A stretch of 64,000 bases of DNA, from positions 496,001 through 560,000 of the forward strand of contig JAPFBL010000049.1 in the NCBI GenBank assembly GCA_026182355.1, in the 5' to 3' direction. This stretch comes from Hermatobates lingyangjiaoensis (taxonomy: Eukaryota; Arthropoda; Insecta; Hemiptera; Hermatobatidae). Positions within the stretch are counted from its first letter, which is position 1; every line of letters starts with the position of its first letter. The translations under genes were made by a program, and so were the position numbers. The notes below the pieces were generated by a model. That model worked only from the letters and a program-made list of their open reading frames with translations. It did no database searches and was not told where the DNA came from. This document shows, in pieces, positions 24,516 to 34,640 of the stretch.

Positions 24516-25929
24516 ATTCAAACTCAACAAGAAAACATTACAAAAACTCAGATGTTATTTTGACGAATTAATGGCGTCTTTATAGCCCTTGTCATGTTGA
24601 ATACTTGGCACGATTATTATTCACGCATAATGGACTCTTTTTATACAATTTGAAATAATTGTAATTATAGTTAATAGATTAAGTATTTTATAATGAAATA
24701 GTTTAATTAAATGAGAGTAAATTAATGCATCTGGGATGTTTTACTGAAGACGTTCTGTCAAATGATGAAAAAATAAAATCGCAAAGGCCCCTATAAATTT
24801 ATTCATTTATAAAATACATTTAATAATGTAAACAGTCTGAAGAATTCAAATTGTCTGTCAATAGCTGAAAAAATGGATATAGCTAATAATGAGTTAGTAT
24901 AGAATGATAAAAGTATGGAAATATTTTGAACCATAAAGAACTTTGCGGTGTCGAGAATTTCGCATATTTGCAATAACACAAGTCAGGAATCACAGAAGTT
25001 GAACTTACAAATAGGTCAAGATGAAATCATAAAAGCTGCCGAGAACAACCTCGAACAATACAGTTCAAAAAGATTATTCCAACTGAACCTAAATTTATAA
25101 TGTTTACTATTATCTATATAACTTCAAAGGAGAATTTAGAAATATACGCACAAGATCTATTAAAAATGTGTCCACTTAACATTTATGAATAAAAACTGCA
25201 CTTATTAACACCAAAAAAGAAATGCAGTCTATTATTCCAAAATAGGTACAAATCTTTAGTAAAATTGTAACTGAATGAGATACAATCGCTTTACGGAAGG
25301 TAAATGTTTTTGTCCAGCCATACCCAAAACTATAGCAGTGGGGGATATTTCTACATGAACAGTTATAGAGACCAGTCAACGCTTTTCAAAAGTGTTATTA
25401 CTGCTGTAGTTATATCAATGATAGTATATGCATTAATGGTGCGATATACAAAAATAAGCATATGTATTGATAAGTGGATCAATCACAATCTGTACTACCT
25501 CCAGGAATAAAAGACTAATAAACCTCTCCCACTTAAATATTTATATCATGCCTAAATGAGACATTACATAGTATATGCCCAAGAAGTTTGATATCATGTT
25601 TATTTATAGTAAAGTTGAGTGTAGGCTACTCCAGATTTTTTTGGTCATGTTTTCTTACACAGTAATTATTTCAATTGTTGTAATTTCTTATTTTTTATTT
25701 TAATATAAAAAAATTTTATTATGTGTCACATTTTCCGCAATGTAGCAAAACTGCTAGTATTGAATGAAGAGCTAATTAATCTCAGCATTGTTTTACCTTG
25801 AAACGGTTTCCTTATTTCATAATCATCACCAATGTCAAAAAGGATAAACAACTTTTCATGTTTTTTCCGTTTTTTTTTTTGAAGTTATTTAGTTTATTTT
25901 GCATCATATACCCTGATAGTATGATATAT
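24516..25929. other. AT-rich sequence, no gene seen
   Basis: Short overlapping frames on both strands near 25176-25510 have no recognisable motifs. Confidence 0.45.
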
Positions 25930-25954
25930 ATATGTTGATAAAAGTATCGATCGT

Positions 25955-26068
25955 AAAATAGAAACAAAATTAAAGTTTATCAGGGCTCGTTTAGTTCTTC
26001 AGGTTCATATTAGATTCGCCTGATCAAAATAATTTTAACCTGAAGGACTGATAAACTTTAATTTTGTA
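25955..26068. repeat. Inverted repeat at (TA)n, unassigned family
   Basis: Arms at about 25964-25983 (ACAAAATTAAAGTTTATCAG) and 26048-26067 are inverted copies, followed inward by paired TTCAGGTT / AACCTGAA segments. The outer right side is (TA)n. A related single arm (GAACCTGGAGAACTGA... ending TTTTATTTTG) abuts (TA)n at 50076-50113. It looks like another TA-targeted element end, but I see no hammerhead core. Confidence 0.5.
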
Positions 26069-26146
26069 TATATATATATCAAGTTATAAAAAGATTTCAC
26101 ATAAACACGTGAAACAACAATCAATGATCAAACCACAATAAGAAAT

Positions 26147-26198
26147 GGGAAAACAAGACTAAGATCTTTCAACCGTAACAAGCGGTCTTCGTCAGAGT
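26147..26198 (-). ncRNA. Hammerhead ribozyme, PLE family A, short stem I
   Basis: Minus strand: CTGACGA (26189-26195), extra A, GACCG/CGGTT stem II, GAAA, AGATCT. The join to the other arm cuts stem I down to three proximal pairs. Confidence 0.75.
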
Positions 26199-26199
26199 T

Positions 26200-26260
26200 G
26201 GGTTTTTGACTCTGACGAAGACCGCTTGTTACGGTTGAAAGATCTTAGTCTTGTTTTCCC
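26200..26260 (+). ncRNA. Hammerhead ribozyme, PLE family A, intact core
   Basis: CTGACGA 26212-26218, stem II, GAAA 26237-26240, AGATCT, predicted cleavage after U26246. GGG 26200-26202 pairs with CCC 26258-26260. It matches 16990-17050 except one base. Confidence 0.85.
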
Positions 26261-26419
26261 ATTTCTTATATCAAGTTATATAAACCTGAGAAACGAAATG
26301 TGGTTCGGGAGGAGAGCTTACACTAAAAAATAATTTCTGTTGTTGGTGGAAAAGTTTACATTGGCAGGGATGTATTGCTCCTTGCCAACTAGTACTTCTC
26401 TGGTGTCCATAAATTATGA

Positions 26420-26690
26420 AAATTTGTAAAAAGAACTTTACCCTATTCTTTCCTCTTCCTCCTTGACTGTGTCAGTTTTTAACCAGTTGCCCCGCATTTC
26501 CTATAGAAGAGTTCCTAATCTCGGAAGTATTTGCTCCCACCGGAGAGGATTCAGAATCCCCAGAGCTGCGGTGGTCTACAACGTTGTGGACGTTGCAGAT
26601 GTCTCACCTATCCCATTGTTAATTCTGAGTCTTCATTTATGTCTCCATTTAATCACAATTTTTTTGAAGTTTTGAAGGAACAAAAAATAA
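26420..26690 (+). pseudogene. PLE family D, endonuclease-side fragment
   Basis: Reads a broken frame: a Ser-rich stretch, SVFNQLPRISYRRVPNLGS, then after a frameshift RCGRCRCLTCPIVN. The same order with the same CLTCPI Cys motif is found at 50800-51000 (plus) and 30430-30500 (minus). It marks the connector and the start of the endonuclease region. The GIY-YIG part is lost and the piece ends in an A-rich run before (TA)n at 26719-26732. Confidence 0.65.
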
Positions 26691-26809
26691 AGTAAAAAAA
26701 AAGCAAATAAAAATAAATTATATATATATATAGAGAAAATAATTAATTAAAATCAAATTAAACCTGATTTTGATAAATTTTATGCGCTTTTAATAAAATT
26801 ATACTAATT

Positions 26810-27437
26810 CTAATGTAGTGCAATCTGTTATTATGTGGTATTTACTCATTGTAGGGTAAAAATCTAATGAAATGGTCTCCACATATAATGTAAGTAGAAT
26901 GCAAGTAGAAGATAATTCTTCTACTTGCCTCAATGAGCAAATCCCCAAATGTACAACGTTTCTTAATTTATTTATATAAAAATAATAATAATATAAAAAA
27001 AAAAAAAAAAAAAAAAGTTCTACTTCCTCCTTATACATATATTTGGTTTATATTTCGTTATAGCTCTGTGTGTTATTTTTTCAATATGTTTCCTACACTT
27101 AGTCTAAAAGAAAATGTAAAGGCTCAGCCTAACTTTAGAGAAAACTCCACCTGCTCTAATAAGAAACAGATGTACCCTATATACCCCCACCCATGTCCTT
27201 TCCATTTCCAGTCAGTCTTATTCAGAGGCCCTCACCATTAGGTTCGTACTTTCTGCCTTATTTTATTTTATATTAATTTTTGTACTTATTTACTTTGTAC
27301 TATAGATAACTCTCTGGTGTCATTGTATTTTTTTTTTTAGTTAATGCCTGAAGAAGAACACTACGTGTTCGAAACGCGTTGTTTATATCATTAAAAGTTT
27401 TATATGTGGAGACCATTTCATTAGATTTTTACCCTAC
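26810..27437. mobile_element. PLE family H insertion with 15-bp target duplication
   Basis: Flanked by the 15-bp direct repeat AAAATTATACTAATT at 26795-26809 and 27438-27452. Inside, the ends are inverted copies: about 26857-26890 (minus) and 27401-27437 (plus) share ATGTGGAGACCATTTCATTA and neighbours. The plus side carries a C/T-rich untranslated stretch and an intact hammerhead. No endonuclease or RT coding was found, so it is a non-autonomous, 5'-truncated, head-to-head insertion. Confidence 0.8.
27341..27394 (+). ncRNA. Hammerhead ribozyme, PLE family H, intact core
   Basis: CTGAAGA (27348-27354), extra A (27355), 6-bp stem II GAACAC (27356-27361) with GTGTTC (27365-27370), GAAA (27371-27374), palindromic ACGCGT (27374-27379), cleavage predicted after U27380. 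Stem I has a proximal C-G pair (27347 with 27381), an internal loop on the 3' side and a distal TTAATG / CATTAA helix (27341-27346 with 27389-27394). All core positions are intact. Confidence 0.85.
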
Positions 27438-27452
27438 AAAATTATACTAATT

Positions 27453-28574
27453 TCATAATCAATTATTAAGAATAAATTACAAATAATACTATCAGGGCAT
27501 TGAATAGGGTTTTAGTTCTAAACTAAGTTGTACATTAATTCAAATGTAGGGTTCAAGACCTAGGCGAAGCCAGTCATTTCCTCGTTATGAGGGAATGTTA
27601 TTTGGAAGGGGGCTAATTCAGGATGGTTGGCCTCTCAATGTAGATCGCTTCCAGCACTCCCCTTATTTGTAATTGCATTAAGACACTATCTGTACTAGCA
27701 ATTCCAAAATTTCTAACGTAATTTTTTTTCTGTAAAAACTTTTTCCGTTCGTTGTAAGAATAATTTATCTGCTTTTGGATTGATGGTGCTTCTTTTATTA
27801 AGCAATACCTCATTGATTAACCTGCCACTATGTACATTTTATTGTTCATAATAATTTAAATCTTTTTTAATTTCCGTGACAAAGATTAAAGGAGTCATAA
27901 GAATGACGTTTATTTAATAATGTTTGAGCTGTATATATTTATATCCATATTTGGTAAGCATCATGCTCTTTTCAAATATATTTCTACGATCAATAACAAA
28001 TAAGTTCTATATATTTTGACAAAGTATATAAAAAAAATTTATAAAATACTTGTAAATATATCGCAAAATGCTTTGTTAGTTACAAAATGAATAATTTGTT
28101 AAAAAATCTGTTGATAATTTTAGTAAACTCAAGGTTCTTTATTTGAGGAAAATTTTCATAAAATTAAATTTTAAGAAGTTTAACTCATTGAATATTCCGT
28201 TGATATTACACAATAATTTATAATAACTATTCAAGGATATTGAATACTTCTCGCTTTTAGTAATATCATACATTATACATGAAAACTGATATATTCCTAT
28301 AGATACTATCTAGGATCATCAAAATTAGCCCAGGCAGGAACCATCTAAAAGTTTTAATGGTTTCACAAACACATAGAGGCTAACCCTCGACTAACTGAAT
28401 TTAAGTTCAAACGGTATGAGTAAAATTTATCCAGTTTTAGTCTTCTCGGAATCATTGATGTTATATTTGAATAGTAATTCATTAATTGAGTTCTCAGAAA
28501 GCTTATATATTTATAGCTTATCTCTTTTGGCATCGAATAACTCTTATAATAATTATTTATAGATAATTCAAAGT
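27453..28574. other. AT-rich sequence, no gene seen
   Basis: Nothing recognised on either strand. Confidence 0.5.
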
Positions 28575-28648
28575 TATATATATATATATATAAAAATTTC
28601 ACATAAACACGTGAAATAACAATCAATGATCAAACCACAATAAGAAAT

Positions 28649-28709
28649 GGGAAAACAAGACTAAGATCTTTCAACCGTAACAAGCGGTCTTCGTCAGAGT
28701 CAAAAACCC
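28649..28709 (-). ncRNA. Hammerhead ribozyme, PLE family A, intact, in its native 3' end
   Basis: Minus strand: CTGACGA (28691-28697), extra A, GACCG/CGGTT, GAAA (28669-28672), AGATCT, cut predicted between 28663 and 28662. Stem I GACT/AGTC plus GGG/CCC. It lies about 160 bases after the endonuclease stop, which ties family A ribozymes to PLEs. Confidence 0.9.
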
Positions 28710-28870
28710 AACTGAACACTAGATGCAGAAAACATCTGGTGAGGAGTTGAGAAGAGTGGGAGGGAAGAGTGGTATTTTAAAAGGGTGAAAGCACAGGAAA
28801 GGACTAATGTCCAGAAAGGGATGTTTGGGGAAACAAAGGAGTACAGTAAGAAAAAGTAAAAAACTATCCG

Positions 28871-29345
28871 CTAGCTGTCAACCCTCTTTGAAGAGGCTAT
28901 TGCCCTCGTGACGAAAGTATCAAGTTTGAAGAGGCCGTTACTAATGTTTATAATATTTGATCTATTAAATTTAATTAGAGACGATTCAATAATATTTCTT
29001 AACAACATTGATTTTTCATACGTAATAAATTTAGCTCCTGTCCAATCAATATGATGATTTTCATTTTTTATATGCAAGAATAAGGCACTACTTTTTTCCT
29101 GTCTACTTACTTAATATTGGTGTTGTTTTACACGTGTTTTTAATGATTTACCAGTTTGACCAATATAAATTTTATGGCAATTTTTGCACGGTATTTTATA
29201 AATACCAGCGGACTCCAATTCGCTGGGAGAGTTTTTTATTAACATATTACCCACGTTATTACGATTAGAAAACACTATATTAAAATCAAGTTGTTTGGCT
29301 AATCTTGGAAGGGGGTCCAGTGATTTGTGGTATGGCAAAACTACG
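28871..29345 (-). pseudogene. PLE family A, GIY-YIG endonuclease
   Basis: Starts in the connector (LPYHKSLDPLPRLAKQLDF) at the truncated end, then GIYKIPCKNCHKIYIGQTGK at about 29125-29205: GIY, Cys pair, YIG. A stop or frameshift near 29110 interrupts. The following frame continues with ALFLHIKNENHHIDWTGAKF and ends at 28871. The last part includes the His/Asn-rich segment also found next to the KH retrocopy at 45960-46010. It is the best-preserved endonuclease in the window, yet broken, with no RT left. Confidence 0.85.
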
Positions 29346-29359
29346 ATATATATATATAC

Positions 29360-29585
29360 TCCAAATAAACTGTGACACATAGACAGAAACATAACAAAGA
29401 CTCACTATTCAATATTTCGACAGTCAACTCAATTGACTGTCGTCCCTCCGTCAATTTCACTTCTCCTGAGGACGACCGCCATTACGGTCAAAATATTGAA
29501 AAGTGAGTCTTTGTTATATTTCTGTCTATATGTCACAGTTTATTTTGCGTGTAATCTGTCCTGCCGGACCGCTTCCGTTTATCAT

Positions 29586-29587
<2 letters not shown>
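29360..29587. mobile_element. PLE family E, head-to-head pair
   Basis: Arms 29371-29420 (minus) and 29490-29536 (plus) are inverted copies (TGTGACACAT...GACTCACT / AGTGAGTC...). The right arm continues with a tail CTGTCCTGCCGGACCG (29556-29571) to (TA)n at 29588-29625. The left arm abuts (TA)n at 29346-29359. The left arm's ribozyme part is rebuilt into a self-complementary CGACAGTCAA...TTGACTGTCG hairpin. Confidence 0.75.
29454..29510 (+). ncRNA. Hammerhead, PLE family E, G12 mutated
   Basis: CTGAGGA (29466-29472), extra C, stem II GACCG (29474-29478) / CGGTC (29485-29489), then AAAA where GAAA is expected (G12 to A), ATAT stem III and U29497 before the predicted cut. Stem I is strong: 29456-29465 pairs with 29498-29507 with one A-C mismatch. 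The family E copy at 61415-61460 keeps GAAA. This copy is probably inactive from the single G12 change. Confidence 0.75.

Positions 29588-29625
<38 letters not shown>
29588..29625. repeat. (TA)n microsatellite between two PLE ends
   Basis: About 19 uninterrupted TA units. Family E ends on its left and family G on its right. Confidence 0.95.
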
Positions 29626-29626
<1 letters not shown>

Positions 29627-29674
29627 GTTTCACGATGAATCACAAACACAGAACTAAGGAACAAACACACTTAC

Positions 29675-29712
29675 TGTCTCTAATTTTCGGTTGAACCGTC
29701 ATCAGGAGAGTT
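29675..29712 (-). ncRNA. Hammerhead ribozyme, PLE family G, intact core
   Basis: Minus strand: CTGATGA (29699-29705), extra C, stem II GGT / ACC, GAAA (29685-29688), palindromic AATT as stem III, A as cleavage residue, cut between 29681 and 29680. Stem I proximal four pairs (GAGA / TCTC) are visible. Confidence 0.8.
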
Positions 29713-30001
29713 GAGATAGGGACACCAAGCGCACTTGTGAAGCGACGGTTGGAGACGAACAATGTTGTCACACGCGTGCCCGGTTCAAGTGAGATAAGAA
29801 AAATTTACTAAGAATAAGCTAAGAAATAGAAAGCGAAAATGAAGAAAATTAGGAAATATAAATAATAAAACTTAAAATATAATAATGAAGAAAATAAGAG
29901 GAAAATAGCTGAAACAAAATAAAATCCAGGAATATAAATAATAAAAACTTAAATAATAATAATGATGAGAATGCTTGGAATAAAGTTGTATAAATAATAA
30001 T

Positions 30002-30520
30002 TTAATTAAAAAAAGATAATAATCCAAAAATAATAGCCAAAGGTATACTAATCTCTAACCATTCAGAACAGTCCTGTCTTTTTAAATTCAAACCTGGTTT
30101 ACCACGTGCATTAAGAAACCAGATATGTGCCTCCTCAAATGCGCGTAGGGTGACCGTTGTAATTTCTGGAGGACCTTGTCGTAATATGTGCACCCTAAAG
30201 CACTGAGTCGATGTTGAAGGAGAGTCCATGGTTGTTGGCATGGATGGCGACGGGTTGGTCGGAGCGTTAATTGACGGAAGCTCTATGACCGTTCATATGG
30301 AGGCTAAGCTTTGTGCATGCCAGACCTACGTAGAACGCATCACACTTGGTATACAACAAACGGTAAACACAGTTGTTGGAGGTACAAGAGCATCCGTCAG
30401 GAACAGGGTAATTTGTATTGTGGGGGTTACAGGAGAAGAGGGATTGTGGATTAAGGATGGGACAAGTGAGACAGCCACGGCGTCCACATAATTGAACTCC
30501 CTTAGGCACGTGACTATCAC
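30002..30520 (-). pseudogene. PLE family G, GIY-YIG endonuclease, frameshifted
   Basis: Minus strand, first part: CGRRGCLTCPIL (Cys motif), then CVYRLLYTKCDAFYVGLAC. VYxL and YVG stand in for GIY and YIG, as in the family D copy at 51060-51130. After a frameshift near 30250 the reading continues with FEEAHIWFLNARGKPGLNLK, the usual C-terminal part, matched by EEAHIWLLGTRSNPGINL in family D. The catalytic Arg/Tyr region is partly altered. Broken and truncated, so not functional. Confidence 0.75.
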
Positions 30521-30639
30521 TCGTAGGGGTCAGATTTCTATGAGAAAAAATGTTACCGAGAAATATATATATTCGTGTAAGAGGGCAGCAAATCTTCCTG
30601 TAGGATTATTACATTATAATATTCATTTAAAATAATTTT

Positions 30640-30949
30640 TTAAGTGTTAATGTGTGTTAAGTGAATGGAAACACGATCCAAACAGGACACAATAACAGGA
30701 ACACACTTAAAAATTCAAATTTTCGGGCAATCTGTCTTCAGGAGAAAAGAGAAAGGGAGAGTAAGTACGTTGTAAACGCAACGGCTAGTAACCCGTTGGT
30801 TACTAACCAACATTAGTTATTGGTTAGTTGCGTCTACAACGTGCTTGGTCTCCCTTTCACTTTTCTCCTTAAGACGGATTGCCCAAAAATTTGAGTTTGT
30901 AAGTATGTTTCTTTACTTTGTGTGCTACCTATCTTCAACTTTGAACTGT
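30640..30949. mobile_element. PLE family D, head-to-head pair
   Basis: The left arm (minus, about 30700-30783) and right arm (plus, about 30829-30905) mirror each other: CACTTA...ribozyme...AGGGAGA...ACGT and its inverse. The roughly 45-bp centre itself contains small inverted GTTGGTTA/TAACCAAC segments. The right side ends in the (TA)n run 30950-30995. Confidence 0.75.
30711..30750 (-). ncRNA. Hammerhead ribozyme, PLE family D
   Basis: Minus strand: CTGAAGA (30735-30741), extra C, a weak stem II (AGATTGCCC, with A replacing G at the first pair), GAAA (30721-30724), AATT, U, cut between 30717 and 30716. The plus arm at 30868-30896 is a relic: CTTAAGA (G5 lost) and CAAAAA instead of GAAA. Confidence 0.65.
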
Positions 30950-30960
30950 TATATATATAT

Positions 30961-30995
<35 letters not shown>

Positions 30996-31026
30996 GAATG
31001 AGAGAGAGAGAGAGAGAGATAGAGAG
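30950..31026. repeat. (TA)n then (AG)n compound microsatellite
   Basis: TA repeats at 30950-30995 with one phase break, then GA repeats at about 31000-31026. Confidence 0.95.
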
Positions 31027-31089
31027 AGGAGATATTTCAATGTAGTTTAAAAACATATAGAAATTAAAATTACACACATTTACTCTTTG

Positions 31090-31269
31090 GAGACCCGTCT
31101 ACAACCATCTCTCCACCAGTGGGCTTGGTTTTCCTCTTTCATCTTTCCTAAAGACGGTTTAAGCCAAATATTAGAGACTGTAAGTGTGTGTTTTTACGTT
31201 CTCTGTGTTTCTTAATCCACATTAAACTTTATTTGTCCGTTTCGAATCGTATTTTTATCAAAAAATTGC
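31090..31269 (+). mobile_element. PLE family G-like end with hammerhead relic
   Basis: Plus strand: CTAAAGA (31148-31154, G5 changed), stem II GGTTTAAGCC, CAAATATTA, then GAGACTGTAAGTGTGTG as in family G. The tail abuts (TA)n at 31270-31286. It should be inactive. Confidence 0.6.
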
Positions 31270-31531
31270 ATATATATATATATATAATTTTTTTATCTAT
31301 TTCTCTTTTACTCTTTTCCTGGTTAGTTTTTTGTTTTCTTATTTCACTTTTCAATTCATTAAATACCTCGAGTAGGAACGTAGCACAAGATTTACATTTC
31401 CCTCGTCTTTGAATCCTTGGTTTTATGTTTGTACAGGGTTTAAAGAATAAATAGGGTATATTAGTAAATCTGTTGGTACGGTGTTAGTCTTACTGTATTA
31501 ATGAAGTCTACTTTCTAAATATATATATATA

Positions 31532-31590
31532 ACAAGGTTTCACAATAAAGACGGGAAATAACAATCAACGTTCAAACCAAGAGTTTTCAA
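31532..31590 (-). mobile_element. PLE family A, 3'-end remnant
   Basis: Minus-strand family A tail (GTTTGAACGTTGATTGTTATT, then TTTATTGTGAAACC) next to (TA)n 31519-31531. No ribozyme remains. Confidence 0.6.
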
Positions 31591-33830
31591 AGCATCATAC
31601 AGTTATATTGCATTCACTGCAATATTATATGGATATAATGGAGTTTATATTACATTCGCTTGAGCTAATCAATTATCTTCAAAAATCTTTCATGCTGGAT
31701 TCTTTTTTTTCTGTGAAAGCTTCTATATAACCATAAGAAACATTATATGTCTTCAATTTTCTTTTTAGTATTTGAAGGTATTTAGAATGAGCTGGACTGC
31801 TGGGATACGTCCACAAAGGTCATATCTCAGCTGGTACATTTCCAGTAATATGTGTGCTTTTGTCAGTCTGATATGACTTGTTCTAAGTCTGTAAATTATC
31901 ACGGCACCTCTTCCATTCACCCTTTTGACCAGCGCAGATTTACTATCTGATTTTTTCAATTTAAAGTCATTGCATTGTTTCTCTGTGTAATGTTACCGAC
32001 ATTAACGAAAACAATCTCTAATTGTTTGAAAGCACACATAGGTAAAATATGTGCACTTTAATATGTACCGGAAAAATCCCTAATAAAATATACTGCATAC
32101 TGTTTTATTACGCAAAAATCTAAAATTTTAAGTTTGTGTCAAAACACCCATAGCCTTATAGAATATACCAAACCGGTCTCCATTACATCATCGAGTTAAA
32201 TCTGTACTGGGCATTCCACGGGCGGGTGTTCCACGAGACTCTTCTGTTGGTGTTAATGTTGACTTCCAAGTCCATAGATGCTGTTTCATAGAACTAGCCA
32301 CTCTTTCCCTTAGATAATGTAACGCGTAAAATGATTTCTACATTTTTTTAAGGAAATAATGTTTCTAGAAAACTATTTAATATTGATAAATTACAAAATA
32401 CACTATTTTCAGTTACATCAAGTTATTTAGGTTATATAGATATATTGACACAGGAAGTTACCTGATAGAATAATGTGCAATCTAGAAGATAAACCCATCT
32501 GCTGCTTGAAACTAGTTAAAAGAAAGAGCCTACGATTCATAATTGGTGCTTAAGTCAGCTAAGTAGTGTTGTTGGGTAATTGAGTGCACTCTCGGAGGGT
32601 CTGCCATAAGAAACAGGCATTTAAGCCCATCCCAGTGGGGTCAGTCTAAGTGGTACTGCCAAACTCAATTGCTGCAAAACTCTACACTTTCCAATATATC
32701 GTCAACTAATTCTTTCGAAGTCCAGTACAATAAAACTTTGACCAAAGTAAACAAAACTGAACATTCTAATTTAAAAGATAACCTATTAGTTTTATGTGTA
32801 TCCCCTAACCATATTACTGATCACGTATTACGCAAATAATACCCTCTTCGTACGGGATAATTTCATATTTTGACTCTTCACGATTTAAGTTATATCGTGA
32901 ATGGGTATTCAATGATTCAGTGTTAAGTGAATTAATATGTTGTATCGTACTGGTTTGCTAAAAAATAGAGATTGAATTAAGTTACGCAATATGGATAAAT
33001 CGTCTTTCCTTGCATACTGGTTTTGAAGTTGATAGCGTTTTTAACGCTATCCATTTCAAAAGATACTGAGTATTAGTCAGTATAATATCATTTATACTGT
33101 TATTATGATAGATGATTTAATAGTTATTCAATTATATTAAAATAATGATAATTAATTGAGCTGATAAATTCAATAATAGTATAATTAAAGGTTTATACTG
33201 TTTAAACTGTCAATAACTATGATTCAGAAAATTTAGATAGAGATTCAGAGCTGTTGAAGATGGATATATCTGAGACTCGTCTGACACAATACTAGTATGT
33301 GATCCAATACGATTGACCAATTTCTTAATTAAGCTAAAACTAAACTCTTTGGTACTAACAATACGCATGTATTTATTAAAAATTTAGTAAAAGAAGTTAC
33401 AATAAATGCCTGCCATTTCGCCTTATTAGCTCAAAACATTGGATTTTTTTTTAATATCAAAAAATAAAATTAGTTTGTTGGAGAGAAAAATTTATGGACT
33501 ACAGTATCTTTTTTTGAATAGATAATTAATTGACAATAAAAAAAATTATTTGCTCCTTTTAATTCAAATATATATTTAATGAGTACATATGTATATTCTT
33601 ATTAAATGTACTTTTTCAAAGAGAGTTGTTAAGGAAATTTTATATTAAAGAGAATTAAAGAGACAAAATGGATGAGATTTGTGAGAAAAATAAGTCTTGA
33701 AAACATATTTTAAGGTGGATGAGGAAGGGTAAAAGATTTTAAAGAGGCTCTGGTTCAAAGGGTAGCAAGTGTGGTAGTGTCGAGAGGCAGGGTAGAGGGG
33801 AGAGGGAGTAACAATCAATAGGAACGCTCC
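31591..33830. other. AT-rich sequence, no gene seen
   Basis: No gene recognised. A GC-richer patch at 32550-32660 has no clear identity. Confidence 0.45.
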
Positions 33831-33834
33831 AGCA

Positions 33835-34640
33835 CTGTGATACGGGTCAGCAGGGTAGTACCAATCGCTCCACCTCCTGCATTACTTCACTAATCACTAG
33901 TTAGCTCATAACAAACCTACTCACTTCACCTAATTCCATTTCCACAGACGCATGATTTTCCAGTTACTCATGTACTACACTAATTAGCTCATAACAACTC
34001 TCTTCACCTAATTTCATATGCACGTTACATGACTTCCCGGCTACTCATGTACTGGGTCGAACAAATCGTTTCACTTCCTACTTTACCAACCACTGTTAGC
34101 CTATAAGAAACTCACAATGTTTACATATTTTCATTCTCACAGTTAAATGATTACCCAACTACTCTTGTACTGGGTTATAACAAATCATCCATCTCTCGAT
34201 TAGTCCACTAATCACTAGTTTGTGCATAACAAACCTACTCACTTCACATAACCACATTTTCATATCTAGATCACCAGTTAGTTACTCCACTTCCAGCATT
34301 AAATCACTGATCACTAGTTAGCTCACAATGAAATGAATGTCTTATTTATTTTTTTTCCCACAGTTACATAGTGTCTCATTTATAAATACATTTACAAATC
34401 ATTCTTTTCTATCTGAATCTTCATAATGACTTATAATAAACCGATAGTTTGACACCCTGCATTTATTCACAAACAATAGTTCATAGTAACTCTAATATAT
34501 CATAATCACTATATATAACACAATTATCGTAATAAATAAGAGTAATATATCACAGTAACCCTCTTTGTATATTATGATTCAACAGATATATAATTTCCCA
34601 GCAACTCATGCACAAGGTCGTAGCAATTGCTTCACCTCCT
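33835..34640. repeat. Diverged tandem repeat, unit about 115 bp
   Basis: The block ACTAATCACTAGTTAGCTCA followed by TAACAAACCTACTCACTTCAC recurs at about 33890, 33980, 34095, 34208 and 34310 (spacings 87-116). Between copies come CATGATT-type and GCTACTCATGTACTGGGTC-type segments. A half unit (CTTCACCTCCTGCATTAG) recurs at 34630. Copies are diverged, so this is an old satellite-like array, not a recent expansion. Confidence 0.7.

Larger units (their letters stand above)
26089..26266. mobile_element. PLE family A, head-to-head pair with target duplication
   Basis: The left arm (minus) has the full family A 3' tail. The right arm (plus) is cut after CCCATTTCT. Flanks carry a 14-bp direct repeat, TATATCAAGTTATA, at 26075-26088 and 26267-26280. 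The unit is therefore a single insertion of 178 bp made of two joined inverted ends, not two separate insertions. Confidence 0.8.
28593..29345 (-). mobile_element. PLE family A, 5'-truncated copy between (TA)n runs
   Basis: Minus-strand copy with, in order, connector, GIY-YIG endonuclease, C/T-rich 3' untranslated region, intact hammerhead and the family A 3' tail. The 3' end meets (TA)n at 28575-28592 and the truncated 5' end meets (TA)n at 29346-29359. The element appears to have inserted into a TA microsatellite and split it. Confidence 0.85.
29626..30560 (-). mobile_element. PLE family G, 5'-truncated copy
   Basis: Minus-strand copy with connector end, Cys motif, GIY-YIG-type domain, C-terminal tail, A/T-rich untranslated region (about 29720-30000), intact hammerhead and 3' tail, ending at (TA)n 29588-29625. 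The truncated 5' end lies next to a short TA run at 30562-30571. Confidence 0.8.

Noticed and set aside
26799..27241. Overlapping open frames on both strands (79 and 102 codons)
   Set aside because: They cross a poly(A) run and the untranslated part of the family H element, and neither resembles a PLE domain.
29433..29694. Two overlapping plus-strand frames over the TA repeat
   Set aside because: Their central Tyr-Ile runs come from (TA)n, and the rest is the family E ribozyme end.
33835..34640. CRISPR-like array of spaced repeats
   Set aside because: Repeats are diverged, spacing is irregular and the spacers are themselves repetitive. The window is eukaryotic.
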